A stretch of 5,832 bases of DNA from a bacterium (GCA_030632465.1 DAOVUR010000125.1:1-5832), one strand, 5' to 3'. Shown: positions 1 to 5,517, numbered from the stretch's first letter. Notes: generated by a model not told the origin, from the sequence alone. Numbers and translations are program-made.

Positions 1-2078
1 ATCTGTGGTCCATCAATAACATCAGGAATTTTTCCGTAACCAAGAAGCTCTTTGGCGCCTGGGTCAAGAATCTCGTAGCCAGTTGAGAGCACAACTGCAC
101 CAACGGTGAAGTCGAGTTGCTGATCACGCTGATCGAAATCAATACAGAAGGCTGGACATACGTTTACGCATTCCATGCACTGTGAGCATTCGCCGCAGTT
201 CATACAGCGGTGTGCTTCTTTACGTGCTTCTTCTTCTGTCATTACTTTCTCGTAGCAGTCGAAAGTTTCTTTTCGTTCTTCGATAGCTATGGTTGGCTGT
301 GGAACAGGAGTGCGCCCTTTGAAATCTTTTGATTCACCAAGAACAAGCTCTTTATCTGTTTTCTCCAGCAGGATATCAAATGGTGTATCCATAGGTTTCT
401 CTTGTAAGTAGAGATCCATGTGGAATGCCGCACGACGCCCTTGAGCAATAGCGTTAATAATCATTGTCGGAGCGGTTGAGCTATCGCCACCAGCAAAAAG
501 CATTGGATCAGCTGTCTGTAGTGTACGTTCATCAGAGTCTAGTAATCCCCACTTATGGCTCATCTCGCCAACAAATTCTTTGGTGGATGGCAGTAGACCA
601 ATAGCAAGAACAGCGAGGTCAACAGGAATGACTTCTTCTGATCCTTCTACAACTTCTGGTCGACGACGTCCGCTATCATCAGGCTCACCTAATTCCATTT
701 TCAGACATTCAACAGCTTCTAGTTTGCCATCTTTGCCGATAAACTTTTTAGGAGAGCTGAGTAGCATGAGTTCGACGCCTTCTTCTACAGCGCCTTCTAT
801 TTCCCAATCATGCGCAGGCATCTCATCACGTCCGCGACGATATTGGATGATAACCTTTTTGGCGCCCATACGAATTGCGGAACGTGCTGGATCCATAGCG
901 GAGTTACCGCCACCGATAACCATAACGGTTTTGCCTTTGATGTCTGGAGCGGTGCCGATATTTACTTCACGAAGAAATTCCATGCAGCCTAAGATGCCTT
1001 CTAGATCTTCCCCTTCAACATCTAGCGTGCGTTCGTCAGAAGCGCCAGTAGATATAAAGACTGAGTCAAAGCCCTGTTCTTTTAGACTAGCAACTGATTC
1101 GACGCGAGTGCCTAACTTGATTTCTACGCCAAGCGCGGTTACATTTTTGATATCACGGTCGACTACATCTTTTGGTAGACGATATGCAGGAATACCTGTG
1201 CGGAGCATGCCGCCAGCTTCTGTTTCTGCTTCAAAGATTGTTACTTGATGTCCGTTACGTGCCAGGTAAAACGCGGCACTAAGTCCGGCAGGTCCTGATC
1301 CAACAATGGCGACTTTAGTTTTAAGCTGATTCTCTACAGGGCCATATTCTGGCTCTGGATGTTCATCATAGTAGTAGTCAGACATAAAGCGTTTAATACC
1401 GCGGATATGCACAGTTTCTTCTTTTTCGCAGCGAGTACAGTCAGATTCACATGGAGCATAACATGCTCTAGCAAGACTACCTACAAGAGGCGCATTTTCT
1501 AGATGAAGATTAAAAGCTTCCTTATAGCGTCCGGCGCGTACTAGTGAAATGTATCCACTTGCTTTAACGTTACCGGGGCATGTGAAGGTACATGGTGCTT
1601 CACCACGACGGTCGATGATAGCTTTTTTTGGCACAGCCTGCGGGAAAGGGATATGTGCTACGCGGCGCGTAACCAAGTTGTAGTTGTACTGGTCAGGAAC
1701 AGTGACGGTACATACTTCTTCGCACTGACCACAACCGGTACATGCATCAAAGTCTACGTATGCGGCTTTTCTGTGCATATCTACAGCAAAAGTTCCATCG
1801 TCATTACGTACAATGCCATCAACTTCTGTATATACTAGAGGGTCAATATTAGGGTGATGTGCAGCAGCAGACATTTTTGGTGTTACAATACAGCTTGCAC
1901 AATCTAGGGTCGGGAATACTTTACTTAATAGAATAGCTTTACCGCCAATACTGGAGTTTTTTTCAACCAGCAAGACTTTGTATCCCATGTCGCCAAGAGA
2001 GGCGGCAGTTTCCATGCCGGCAATACCGGCGCCTACGATCATTACGTCGTAATCTACTTTTTTGTTATTTGGAGTCAA
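1..2078 (-). CDS. HdrA-type FAD/iron-sulfur oxidoreductase with inserted GltD-like NAD(P)H module (3' end outside window)
   Basis: 692 codons are visible and the C-terminus lies beyond position 1. From the start at 2078: an HdrA N-terminal FAD motif (G16-x-G18-x-x-G21), the HdrA signature FPTLDCASC (C60, C63), and a 4Fe-4S site C113-x2-C116-x2-C119-x3-C123. A complete GltD-like unit follows: cysteines C163, C167, C206, C210, C214, C217; second FAD motif G260-x-G262-x-x-G265; NAD(P)H motif GGGNSA at 389-394; closing AGGD at 529-532. Next come a cysteine-rich ferredoxin stretch (C625, C628, C631, C634, C637, C641) and a return to HdrA sequence (VVLSTGYE, 662-669). HdrA proteins are cytoplasmic flavin hubs that pass electrons between Fe-S partners; GltD modules oxidise NAD(P)H. 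I infer an NAD(P)H-linked HdrA working with the MvhD-like protein upstream. The TTG start is chosen because AAGGAG lies 10 nt upstream; the first in-frame ATG (2042) has no such site. The start overlaps mvhD by 14 nt, implying translational coupling. HdrA normally continues a few hundred residues further. Confidence 0.93.
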   Translation of the reverse strand, partial: MTPNNKKVDYDVMIVGAGIAGMETAASLGDMGYKVLLVEKNSSIGGKAILLSKVFPTLDCASCIVTPKMSAAAHHPNIDPLVYTEVDGIVRNDDGTFAVDMHRKAAYVDFDACTGCGQCEEVCTVTVPDQYNYNLVTRRVAHIPFPQAVPKKAIIDRRGEAPCTFTCPGNVKASGYISLVRAGRYKEAFNLHLENAPLVGSLARACYAPCESDCTRCEKEETVHIRGIKRFMSDYYYDEHPEPEYGPVENQLKTKVAIVGSGPAGLSAAFYLARNGHQVTIFEAETEAGGMLRTGIPAYRLPKDVVDRDIKNVTALGVEIKLGTRVESVASLKEQGFDSVFISTGASDERTLDVEGEDLEGILGCMEFLREVNIGTAPDIKGKTVMVIGGGNSAMDPARSAIRMGAKKVIIQYRRGRDEMPAHDWEIEGAVEEGVELMLLSSPKKFIGKDGKLEAVECLKMELGEPDDSGRRRPEVVEGSEEVIPVDLAVLAIGLLPSTKEFVGEMSHKWGLLDSDERTLQTADPMLFAGGDSSTAPTMIINAIAQGRRAAFHMDLYLQEKPMDTPFDILLEKTDKELVLGESKDFKGRTPVPQPTIAIEERKETFDCYEKVMTEEEARKEAHRCMNCGECSQCMECVNVCPAFCIDFDQRDQQLDFTVGAVVLSTGYEILDPGAKELLGYGKIPDVIDGPQ

Positions 2079-2478
2079 TTTTTTCTAACTCCTTCTGAAA
2101 TTTATTCATATGAGCCACAAAGTTATCAGCACAAACCGAGCAAATACCTGACATTTTCAGGCGCTTCGGGCTAATGCCATGTTCTTTCATTAAATCTTGA
2201 GCCATTTTGATAGCGGCACTGGTACGTTCGTTGCAGTCAGATAGATATGCGCAATCTCCACCACAAGCAGCAATGAAGACGCCATCGAAACCTTTTTCAA
2301 TAGCATGGACAACCCATGATGGCTTTACCCCGCTAGAGCAGGGTAATGGGATGATTTGCACATCCGTGGAGTAGTGCATGTGAGCGCTACCAGCCATGTC
2401 AATACCAGGATCCGAGATCGCACTGCTTGAAAAAACAAGGATCTTCGGTTCCGGCTTCTTATTTCTAGATATAGTCAC
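2065..2478 (-). CDS. MvhD-like hydrogenase/heterodisulfide-reductase-associated iron-sulfur protein, variant cysteine set
   Basis: 137 aa, the usual length of the MvhD/FrhD delta-subunit domain. The family pattern is clear: KILVF strand (12-16), GIDMAG (25-30), II-PCSSGVKP with C47, EKGFDGVFIAAC-GGDC with C72 and C76 followed by AYL, then EHGISPKRLK (99-108). MvhD carries a [2Fe-2S] cluster and links an electron donor to HdrA; it is soluble and cytoplasmic. Here it lies directly upstream of an HdrA-type gene, which supports a partnership. The start is GTG, immediately after the TAA of tusA, with AAGG 8 nt before it. Oddly, the early C-x2-C of typical MvhD (after the first strand) is replaced by S18 and I21, while a new C113-x2-C116 and C82 appear. 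The cluster may therefore be bound differently or lost. The family call is firm; the retained electron-carrier role is inference. Confidence 0.87.
   Translation of the reverse strand: MTISRNKKPEPKILVFSSSAISDPGIDMAGSAHMHYSTDVQIIPLPCSSGVKPSWVVHAIEKGFDGVFIAACGGDCAYLSDCNERTSAAIKMAQDLMKEHGISPKRLKMSGICSVCADNFVAHMNKFQKELEKIDSK
2089..2094 (-). promoter_or_regulatory. Ribosome binding site deciding the TTG start of the HdrA-like gene
   Basis: The minus strand reads AAGGAG here, 10 nt before TTG at 2078 and inside the end of the MvhD-like gene. An in-frame stop (TAG, 2087-2085) lies between this site and the TTG, so translation cannot begin further upstream. The alternative ATG at 2042 would be 46 nt away and would lose the residues just before the flavin-binding strand. 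Confidence 0.75.
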
Positions 2479-2733
2479 TTATTTAACCTTACGGAAGTAA
2501 ATGCTCCAAAAACCATCATTTTCAACGTCGCCTAGGTATTCATGACCCATTTTACGGGACCAGCGTTGAATATCAATGATAGTACCATCATCAGAAGACT
2601 GAACTTCCATTACGCCGCCTACAGGGCATTCACCAATAGCGCGCTTTGCATCTAGTAATGGTCCTGGACATGCTGTTCCACGTGCGTCAACTACTTTACC
2701 GATTTCTAATGCTTGTAATTCTTCTGTTGTCAT
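2479..2733 (-). CDS. TusA/SirA-family sulfur carrier protein
   Basis: 84 aa, typical TusA size. The family hallmark is an N-terminal strand followed by DARGTACPGPLLDAKRAI: C22 in the CPGP motif sits at the start of the first helix and is the persulfide-carrying cysteine in TusA proteins. C35 (ECPVGG) is a second cysteine in the loop after that helix. The C-terminal half (DIQRWSRKMGHEYLG) fits the second helix and strand of the fold. TusA proteins hand sulfane sulfur between sulfurtransferases, DsrE-type proteins and acceptors in the cytoplasm. Placement between a DsrE2-type gene and MvhD/HdrA-like genes points to sulfur relay into a redox enzyme rather than tRNA thiolation, which is an inference. 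ATG with AAAGGA 9 nt upstream is a clear start. Its TAA abuts the GTG of the next gene. The symbol tusA is used loosely for this family, so I leave it blank. Confidence 0.93.
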   Translation of the reverse strand: MTTEELQALEIGKVVDARGTACPGPLLDAKRAIGECPVGGVMEVQSSDDGTIIDIQRWSRKMGHEYLGDVENDGFWSIYFRKVK

Positions 2734-2742
2734 AATTTCATT

Positions 2743-2748
2743 TCCTTT
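2743..2748 (-). promoter_or_regulatory. Ribosome binding site of the TusA-family gene
   Basis: The minus strand reads AAAGGA, 9 nt before the ATG at 2733. Together with the 124-bp spacer upstream, this shows that translation of the three-gene tail of the operon starts independently of the DsrE2-like gene. Confidence 0.7.
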
Positions 2749-2817
2749 TATTGTGGGTAACCGTTTAAGGATAACCCTTACATTTTAGACCGCCATTCGG
2801 CCAGCCAACTCTACATC

Positions 2818-2845
2818 TGAACTCAGAACCCTGAACTCAGAACTT
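2818..2845. repeat. Four tandem heptamers, consensus xGAACyC
   Basis: On the plus strand the heptamers are TGAACTC, AGAACCC, TGAACTC, AGAACTT in perfect 7-bp register, so CTGAACTCAGAAC occurs twice with a 14-bp period (2817-2829 and 2831-2843). The array sits 12 bp past the DsrE2-like stop codon, in the only sizeable gap of the operon. The purpose is unknown; it resembles simple heptamer microsatellites found between genes. Confidence 0.85.
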
Positions 2846-2857
2846 TCTAACCTTTTT

Positions 2858-3415
2858 CTACATAAACCAACACTGTTTTGCTTTGCCGAAGATATCAACA
2901 AAAGCACCAACACCAACATAAGACATGTGTGGGTAGTCGATCATCTCTTCACGTTTGATTCCCATAAGATCCATAGACATTGTGCATACATGAATGCGAA
3001 TGCCAAATTCAGCTGCATCCTTCATGAGTTCTTCAAGTGATTTAGCGCCATGTTTCTTCATTACGCCCTTAATCATTGCGTCGCCCATGCCCATCATGTG
3101 CATTTTAGATAGAGGTAGTTTGCCCGTTCCTGTTGGCAACATCATGCCGAACATGTTTCCTAGCGCATCTTTTTTGAGGTTTTTCTGCTTCTTAGGGTCA
3201 CGTAGAGCAGCTGTTGCCCAGAATGTGAAGAACATATCGACTTCCATGTCGTATGCTGCTGCGCCTAGAGCAACAATAAATGAGGCGATAAGATAATCTA
3301 GGTCTCCGCTCATGATTCCCATGGCTAATTTATCTTCAGGAGCATTTTCTTCAAGCGTTTCAACGCGCTTCATAAGATCTTGTATCATTTTTTCGTTAGT
3401 GGCTTCATCGCTCAT
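2858..3415 (-). CDS. DsrE2-type (DsrE/DsrF/DrsH-like family) sulfur-transfer protein
   Basis: 185 aa. Residues 1-25 form a charged, probably coiled helix (EKMIQDLMKRVETLEE), as is usual in this family. The core begins with KLAMGIMSGDLDYLIASFIVAL (29-50), then the hallmark DMFFTFWATAALRDP (60-74), a methionine-rich loop (KMHMMGMGDAM, 104-114), and HVCTMSMDLMGI with C144, the position of the conserved persulfide-carrying cysteine in DsrE2-type proteins. C182 lies three residues before the last residue and could be a second thiol. DsrE-family proteins accept sulfane sulfur and typically pair with TusA, which is encoded next in this operon. The hydrophobic stretch 41-54 is normal for the core fold and need not span a membrane. 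The gene starts 16 bp after the arsR stop, with AAAAGGA 8 nt before its ATG, so the two are co-transcribed. The family assignment is firm; the direction of sulfur flow is unknown. Confidence 0.9.
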   Translation of the reverse strand: MSDEATNEKMIQDLMKRVETLEENAPEDKLAMGIMSGDLDYLIASFIVALGAAAYDMEVDMFFTFWATAALRDPKKQKNLKKDALGNMFGMMLPTGTGKLPLSKMHMMGMGDAMIKGVMKKHGAKSLEELMKDAAEFGIRIHVCTMSMDLMGIKREEMIDYPHMSYVGVGAFVDIFGKAKQCWFM

Positions 3416-3423
3416 AATTATTA

Positions 3424-3430
3424 TCCTTTT
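3424..3430 (-). promoter_or_regulatory. Ribosome binding site of the DsrE2-like gene
   Basis: The minus strand reads AAAAGGA, 8 nt before the ATG at 3415, and begins within 2 nt of the arsR stop codon (TAA, 3434-3432). This supports co-transcription of the two genes. Confidence 0.7.
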
Positions 3431-3431
3431 C

Positions 3432-3776
3432 TTAATTTACGTGATCGTCAATGTAATCGGCCAATCTGCCGCTGCTTCTTAGTTCGTCCAATAAAACTTC
3501 TTTGACCGCAAGGCAGCCTTTCATCATCTTGGGATGTTTAAGTCGATAGAAAACAGTATGTCCATCTTTGCGTGAAATGACAATGTTTTTGTCTCGCATA
3601 AGGCGTAGATGTTGGCTTACAGTGCTTACGGTTGAATCTAGAGCTTCAGCGATATCACCTACGTTGGCTTCTTTTTGCTGATTAATGTGATCCATAATCA
3701 TCAGCCGCTTAGCACTAGACATAACTCCGCAAATATCGGCTTGCATTTCAAATAATTCTGCTCTGTTAACTTTCAT
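3432..3776 (-). CDS. ArsR-family (winged helix-turn-helix) transcriptional repressor
   Basis: 114 aa from the ATG at 3776. An in-frame TTG at 3794 would add six residues, but neither start has a Shine-Dalgarno site. Counted from the ATG: helix with SSAKRLMIMDHI (20-31); the DNA-reading helix-turn-helix VGDIAEALDSTVSTVSQHLRLMRD (39-62), with the SxVSQHLRLMRD signature; the wing ISRKDGHTVFYRL (67-79); and a C-terminal dimerisation helix. The ELCVC metal-site motif of arsenic sensors is absent. Cysteines C16 (first helix) and C88 (last helix) could form a thiol or persulfide switch, but they do not fall where I recall the SqrR/BigR pair. As first gene of the operon, with an inverted repeat in its own promoter, it probably represses itself and the downstream sulfur genes. 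A role in sensing sulfide or persulfide is inferred only from context. Confidence 0.9.
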   Translation of the reverse strand: MKVNRAELFEMQADICGVMSSAKRLMIMDHINQQKEANVGDIAEALDSTVSTVSQHLRLMRDKNIVISRKDGHTVFYRLKHPKMMKGCLAVKEVLLDELRSSGRLADYIDDHVN

Positions 3777-3784
3777 AAGTCTGC

Positions 3785-3813
3785 AAGTTAGCAAGTTCGT
3801 AACTCTGCGTCAA
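3785..3813 (-). promoter_or_regulatory. Candidate arsR-operon promoter with overlapping operator
   Basis: On the minus strand TTGACG (3813-3808, 5 of 6 to the -35 consensus) is followed after exactly 17 bp by TAACTT (3790-3785, a poor -10). A perfect 5-bp inverted repeat, AGTTA-N9-TAACT (3786-3804), covers the -10 and most of the spacer, where a bound repressor would block polymerase. If this promoter is right, transcription starts only a few bases before the ATG at 3776, giving a nearly leaderless message and explaining the missing Shine-Dalgarno site. The poor -10 keeps confidence low. Confidence 0.4.
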
Positions 3814-3928
3814 GAAGCGAATGTGAAATAAATAACAATAGGGTCTCTAGATGCTTAAAAAGATAATAAAGTATGTGTTAATATGGGTATAAAAAATATT
3901 AAATGATAAAGTGGTAAAATATGAGATA

Positions 3929-3984
3929 TTGTGATGTTGTGATAGTAATGTATTGAAGTAATTCTTGGATTGTCGCACTATCAC
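3929..3984. repeat. Tandem TTGTGAT pair and long-spaced inverted repeat
   Basis: TTGTGAT occurs at 3929-3935 and again at 3937-3943. The second copy continues into GTGATAGT (3939-3946), whose perfect reverse complement ACTATCAC lies at 3977-3984, 30 bp away. The second arm falls inside the candidate promoter of the LarA-like gene. The arrangement could be paired half-sites for a regulator that loops or binds side by side; no regulator can be named. Confidence 0.5.
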
Positions 3985-4013
3985 GTTGGTCGTTATATGT
4001 TGCAGTAGTTGAT

Positions 4014-4019
4014 AAGGAG
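4014..4019 (+). promoter_or_regulatory. Ribosome binding site of the LarA-like gene
   Basis: AAGGAG ends 5 nt before the ATG at 4025, a strong site that fixes the start. Another ATG at 4020 is in a different frame and too close to the site to be used. Confidence 0.8.
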
Positions 4020-4024
4020 ATGAG

Positions 4025-5332
4025 ATGCGTGAACTGAAAAAAGTTAAAATGTTATATGGTGAAGTGGGTATAGAGCTGAACCTCCCTATTTCTGCTACGG
4101 TTTTAGAGGGTAAGCATATACCAGCGTTGCCTGATCCAGATGCTGCTGTTCTTAATGCGTTAGATAATCCGATAGGAACATTACCTCTTAGTGAATTATT
4201 GGCCAAAAGAAATCCTAGAACAGTTGCCATAACAATTTCTGATATAACACGACCAGTCCCCAATAAAGTGTTTCTGCCACCTATACTTTCATTTTTAAAT
4301 GCTAGCGGTATAGTTGACTCTGATATCGTTATAATTATTGGTACAGGGATGCATCGTCCAAGTACTGCGGCTGAGATGGAGCATCTTGTAGGAAGATGTA
4401 TTCTTGATCGGATTGAAGTGATTGACCATAAGGCTGAGGATCTAGATACTTTAGTTAGAGTTAGTGATGAGCCGCCGGTAAGTGTTTGTAAGCGGTTTGT
4501 GGAGGCTGATTTTCGGATTGTTACTGGATATATTGAACCACATTTTATGGCCGGTTTTTCTGGTGGTCGCAAGGGAGTATGTCCTGCGTTGGTTGATTTG
4601 GAGACTGTTCAAAGATTTCATGGTTATAAGACATTAGCTAATCCGGCGGCCGATACTGGTTTGTTAAAAGATAATCCATGTCATAGCATTGCGGTGCAGG
4701 TGGCTAAGACTGTGGGTGTTGACTTCCTCTTTAATGTTGCTATCACTCCGGAACGAGAGATCGCTGGTATCTATTGTGGTGATCTTGAGGCTGCACATCA
4801 GGTAGGGTGCGAGCAAGTCGCTGAGTGGACAACAGCATATATTGATAACACATTTGATCTTGTTGTTACTAATGGTGGTGGTTCGCCGCTTGACCATACT
4901 TTATATCAAACAGTTAAAGGGATGTGCACTGCATTACCAGCTTTGGTAAAGGGGAGCACTTTATTACAGGTGAGTCAATGTGCAGAAAGTTTGGGGTCTG
5001 ATGCCTATACTGAAATGATGTTACAGTATGATAATGACTGGAAGAGGTTTTTGGCTGATATTGAGGCGAGTGCTGGAGAGACGCGTCTTGACCAGTGGGA
5101 GTATCAGATGCAGGCACGCGTTCTTAGTAGAATAGGGATGGAAAATATTTGGCTTGTTAGTGACGGCATACCTTCAGAGTTACAGCAGCATATTTCTTTA
5201 ACGCCAATCTTAGGTAAAGGCGATGCACGTGAACGTGCCCAGAATGCAATTGATAAGTATGTGGAAGATAATCCTGACGCCAAGATTGCCGCTATTCCGG
5301 AAGGACCCTACACGATGATTCGGAGAGTTTAG
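4025..5332 (+). CDS. LarA-family nickel-pincer-nucleotide-dependent racemase/epimerase (lactate racemase superfamily)
   Basis: 435 aa, close to the roughly 425 aa of characterised lactate racemase. The family landmarks are all present: SDITRPVP with R76 (72-79), GTGMHRP with H110 (106-112), EPHFMAGFSGGRK with H173 and K183 (171-183), H199 in QRFHGYKTLAN, and GGGSPLDHTLYQTVKG with Y294, Q295 and K298 (284-299). In LarA the lysine in GGRK carries the covalently bound pincer cofactor, the histidine near 199-200 binds nickel, the two earlier histidines act as acid/base, and the Arg/Gln/Lys set holds the substrate. All are conserved, so an active cytoplasmic 2-hydroxyacid racemase or epimerase is likely. 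Lactate itself is not assured, because homologues act on malate, phenyllactate, gluconate and others. The cofactor genes larB, larC and larE are not in the window. The gene is monocistronic here and divergent from the sulfur operon. The first ATG is preceded by AAGGAG and the gene ends in TAG. Confidence 0.93.
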   Translation: MRELKKVKMLYGEVGIELNLPISATVLEGKHIPALPDPDAAVLNALDNPIGTLPLSELLAKRNPRTVAITISDITRPVPNKVFLPPILSFLNASGIVDSDIVIIIGTGMHRPSTAAEMEHLVGRCILDRIEVIDHKAEDLDTLVRVSDEPPVSVCKRFVEADFRIVTGYIEPHFMAGFSGGRKGVCPALVDLETVQRFHGYKTLANPAADTGLLKDNPCHSIAVQVAKTVGVDFLFNVAITPEREIAGIYCGDLEAAHQVGCEQVAEWTTAYIDNTFDLVVTNGGGSPLDHTLYQTVKGMCTALPALVKGSTLLQVSQCAESLGSDAYTEMMLQYDNDWKRFLADIEASAGETRLDQWEYQMQARVLSRIGMENIWLVSDGIPSELQQHISLTPILGKGDARERAQNAIDKYVEDNPDAKIAAIPEGPYTMIRRV

Positions 5333-5517
5333 TTAAGTTACACGTCTTGGTTTCTTTCTTTCTCTGGATATTCTTTTGGAGCTTCTTTTAAAAGTAAGGG
5401 TATATGCCGTTATTAACAGTGCTCATAATGGGGGATGCTAAAGAACTTGTATTTATGGGGATATTATGGATAATTATGGGTGATTTTTGTGAATAGTAAA
5501 TAGTATGTGGAGACTTT
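5333..5517 (+). other. Spacer between the LarA-like gene and the secreted-protein gene
   Basis: 185 bp without a gene. Near 5377-5395 an imperfect palindrome centred on TTTTAAAA has no loop and no T run after it, so I do not call a terminator. A weak promoter candidate follows at 5447-5474, then GGAG (5509-5512) 5 nt before the next ATG. Confidence 0.5.
5447..5474 (+). promoter_or_regulatory. Weak candidate promoter for the secreted-protein gene
   Basis: TTGTAT (3 of 6 to the -35 consensus), a 16-bp spacer, then GATAAT (5 of 6 to the -10 consensus). It lies about 45 bp before the start codon, a sensible distance, but the -35 is poor and the region is AT-rich enough for chance matches. Confidence 0.3.

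Larger units (their letters stand above)
2734..2857 (-). promoter_or_regulatory. Spacer inside the operon; possible secondary promoter for tusA-mvhD-hdrA
   Basis: 124 bp with no gene between the DsrE2-like and TusA-like genes, all on the minus strand. A possible -10 (TAAAAT, 2787-2782) and a possible -35 (TTGGCT, 2808-2803) are separated by only 15 bp, which is short. An imperfect inverted repeat (GGGTAACC / GGATAACCC on the plus strand, 2755-2777) lies between this and the tusA ribosome site. No GC-rich stem followed by a T run is present, so read-through from the upstream genes is likely. The promoter call is weak. Confidence 0.25.
3777..4024. promoter_or_regulatory. AT-rich divergent intergenic region
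   Basis: About 250 bp separate the two divergently transcribed units. Positions 3845-3960 are very AT-rich. For the rightward gene, a candidate promoter is TTGTCG (3970-3975), then 18 bp, then TATATG (3994-3999), each 4 of 6 to consensus. I see no open reading frame or RNA gene here. An open frame on the minus strand running from inside the LarA-like gene to position 3847 is out of frame with any recognisable protein. Confidence 0.5.

Noticed and set aside
580..1248. Open frame of 222 codons on the plus strand
   Set aside because: It lies antisense to the well-conserved HdrA/GltD gene, is rich in Ser/Thr/Pro/Arg with no recognisable domain, and has no ribosome site. It is a shadow of the minus-strand coding sequence.
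2755..2777. Imperfect inverted repeat as a terminator or attenuator between dsrE2 and tusA
   Set aside because: The arms have mismatches, the stem is short and no T run follows in the direction of transcription.
2994..3296. Open frame of 100 codons on the plus strand
   Set aside because: Antisense to the DsrE2-like gene; its methionine and phenylalanine richness mirrors the conserved methionine-rich loop on the other strand.
2858..3415. Membrane segment in the DsrE2-like protein (residues about 41-54)
   Set aside because: This hydrophobic stretch is part of the conserved core of soluble DsrE2-type proteins and is too short and too near charged residues to call a transmembrane helix.
3432..3794. 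TTG start at 3794 for the ArsR protein
   Set aside because: It adds only six residues, has no Shine-Dalgarno site and would lie within the candidate operator, upstream of the predicted transcript start. The ATG at 3776 fits family N-termini better, though this is not certain.
3847..4572. Open frame of 241 codons on the minus strand
   Set aside because: Most of it is antisense to the LarA-like gene, and its tail runs through the AT-rich promoter region with low-complexity Ile/Asn/Thr/Phe content. No family resemblance.
4664..5117. Two short minus-strand open frames (4664-4897 and 4914-5117)
   Set aside because: Both are antisense to conserved parts of the LarA-like protein and have no ribosome sites or recognisable motifs.
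5377..5395. TTTTAAAA-centred palindrome as a terminator for the LarA-like gene
   Set aside because: A perfect-centre palindrome leaves no loop, the stem is nearly all A-T and there is no downstream T run.
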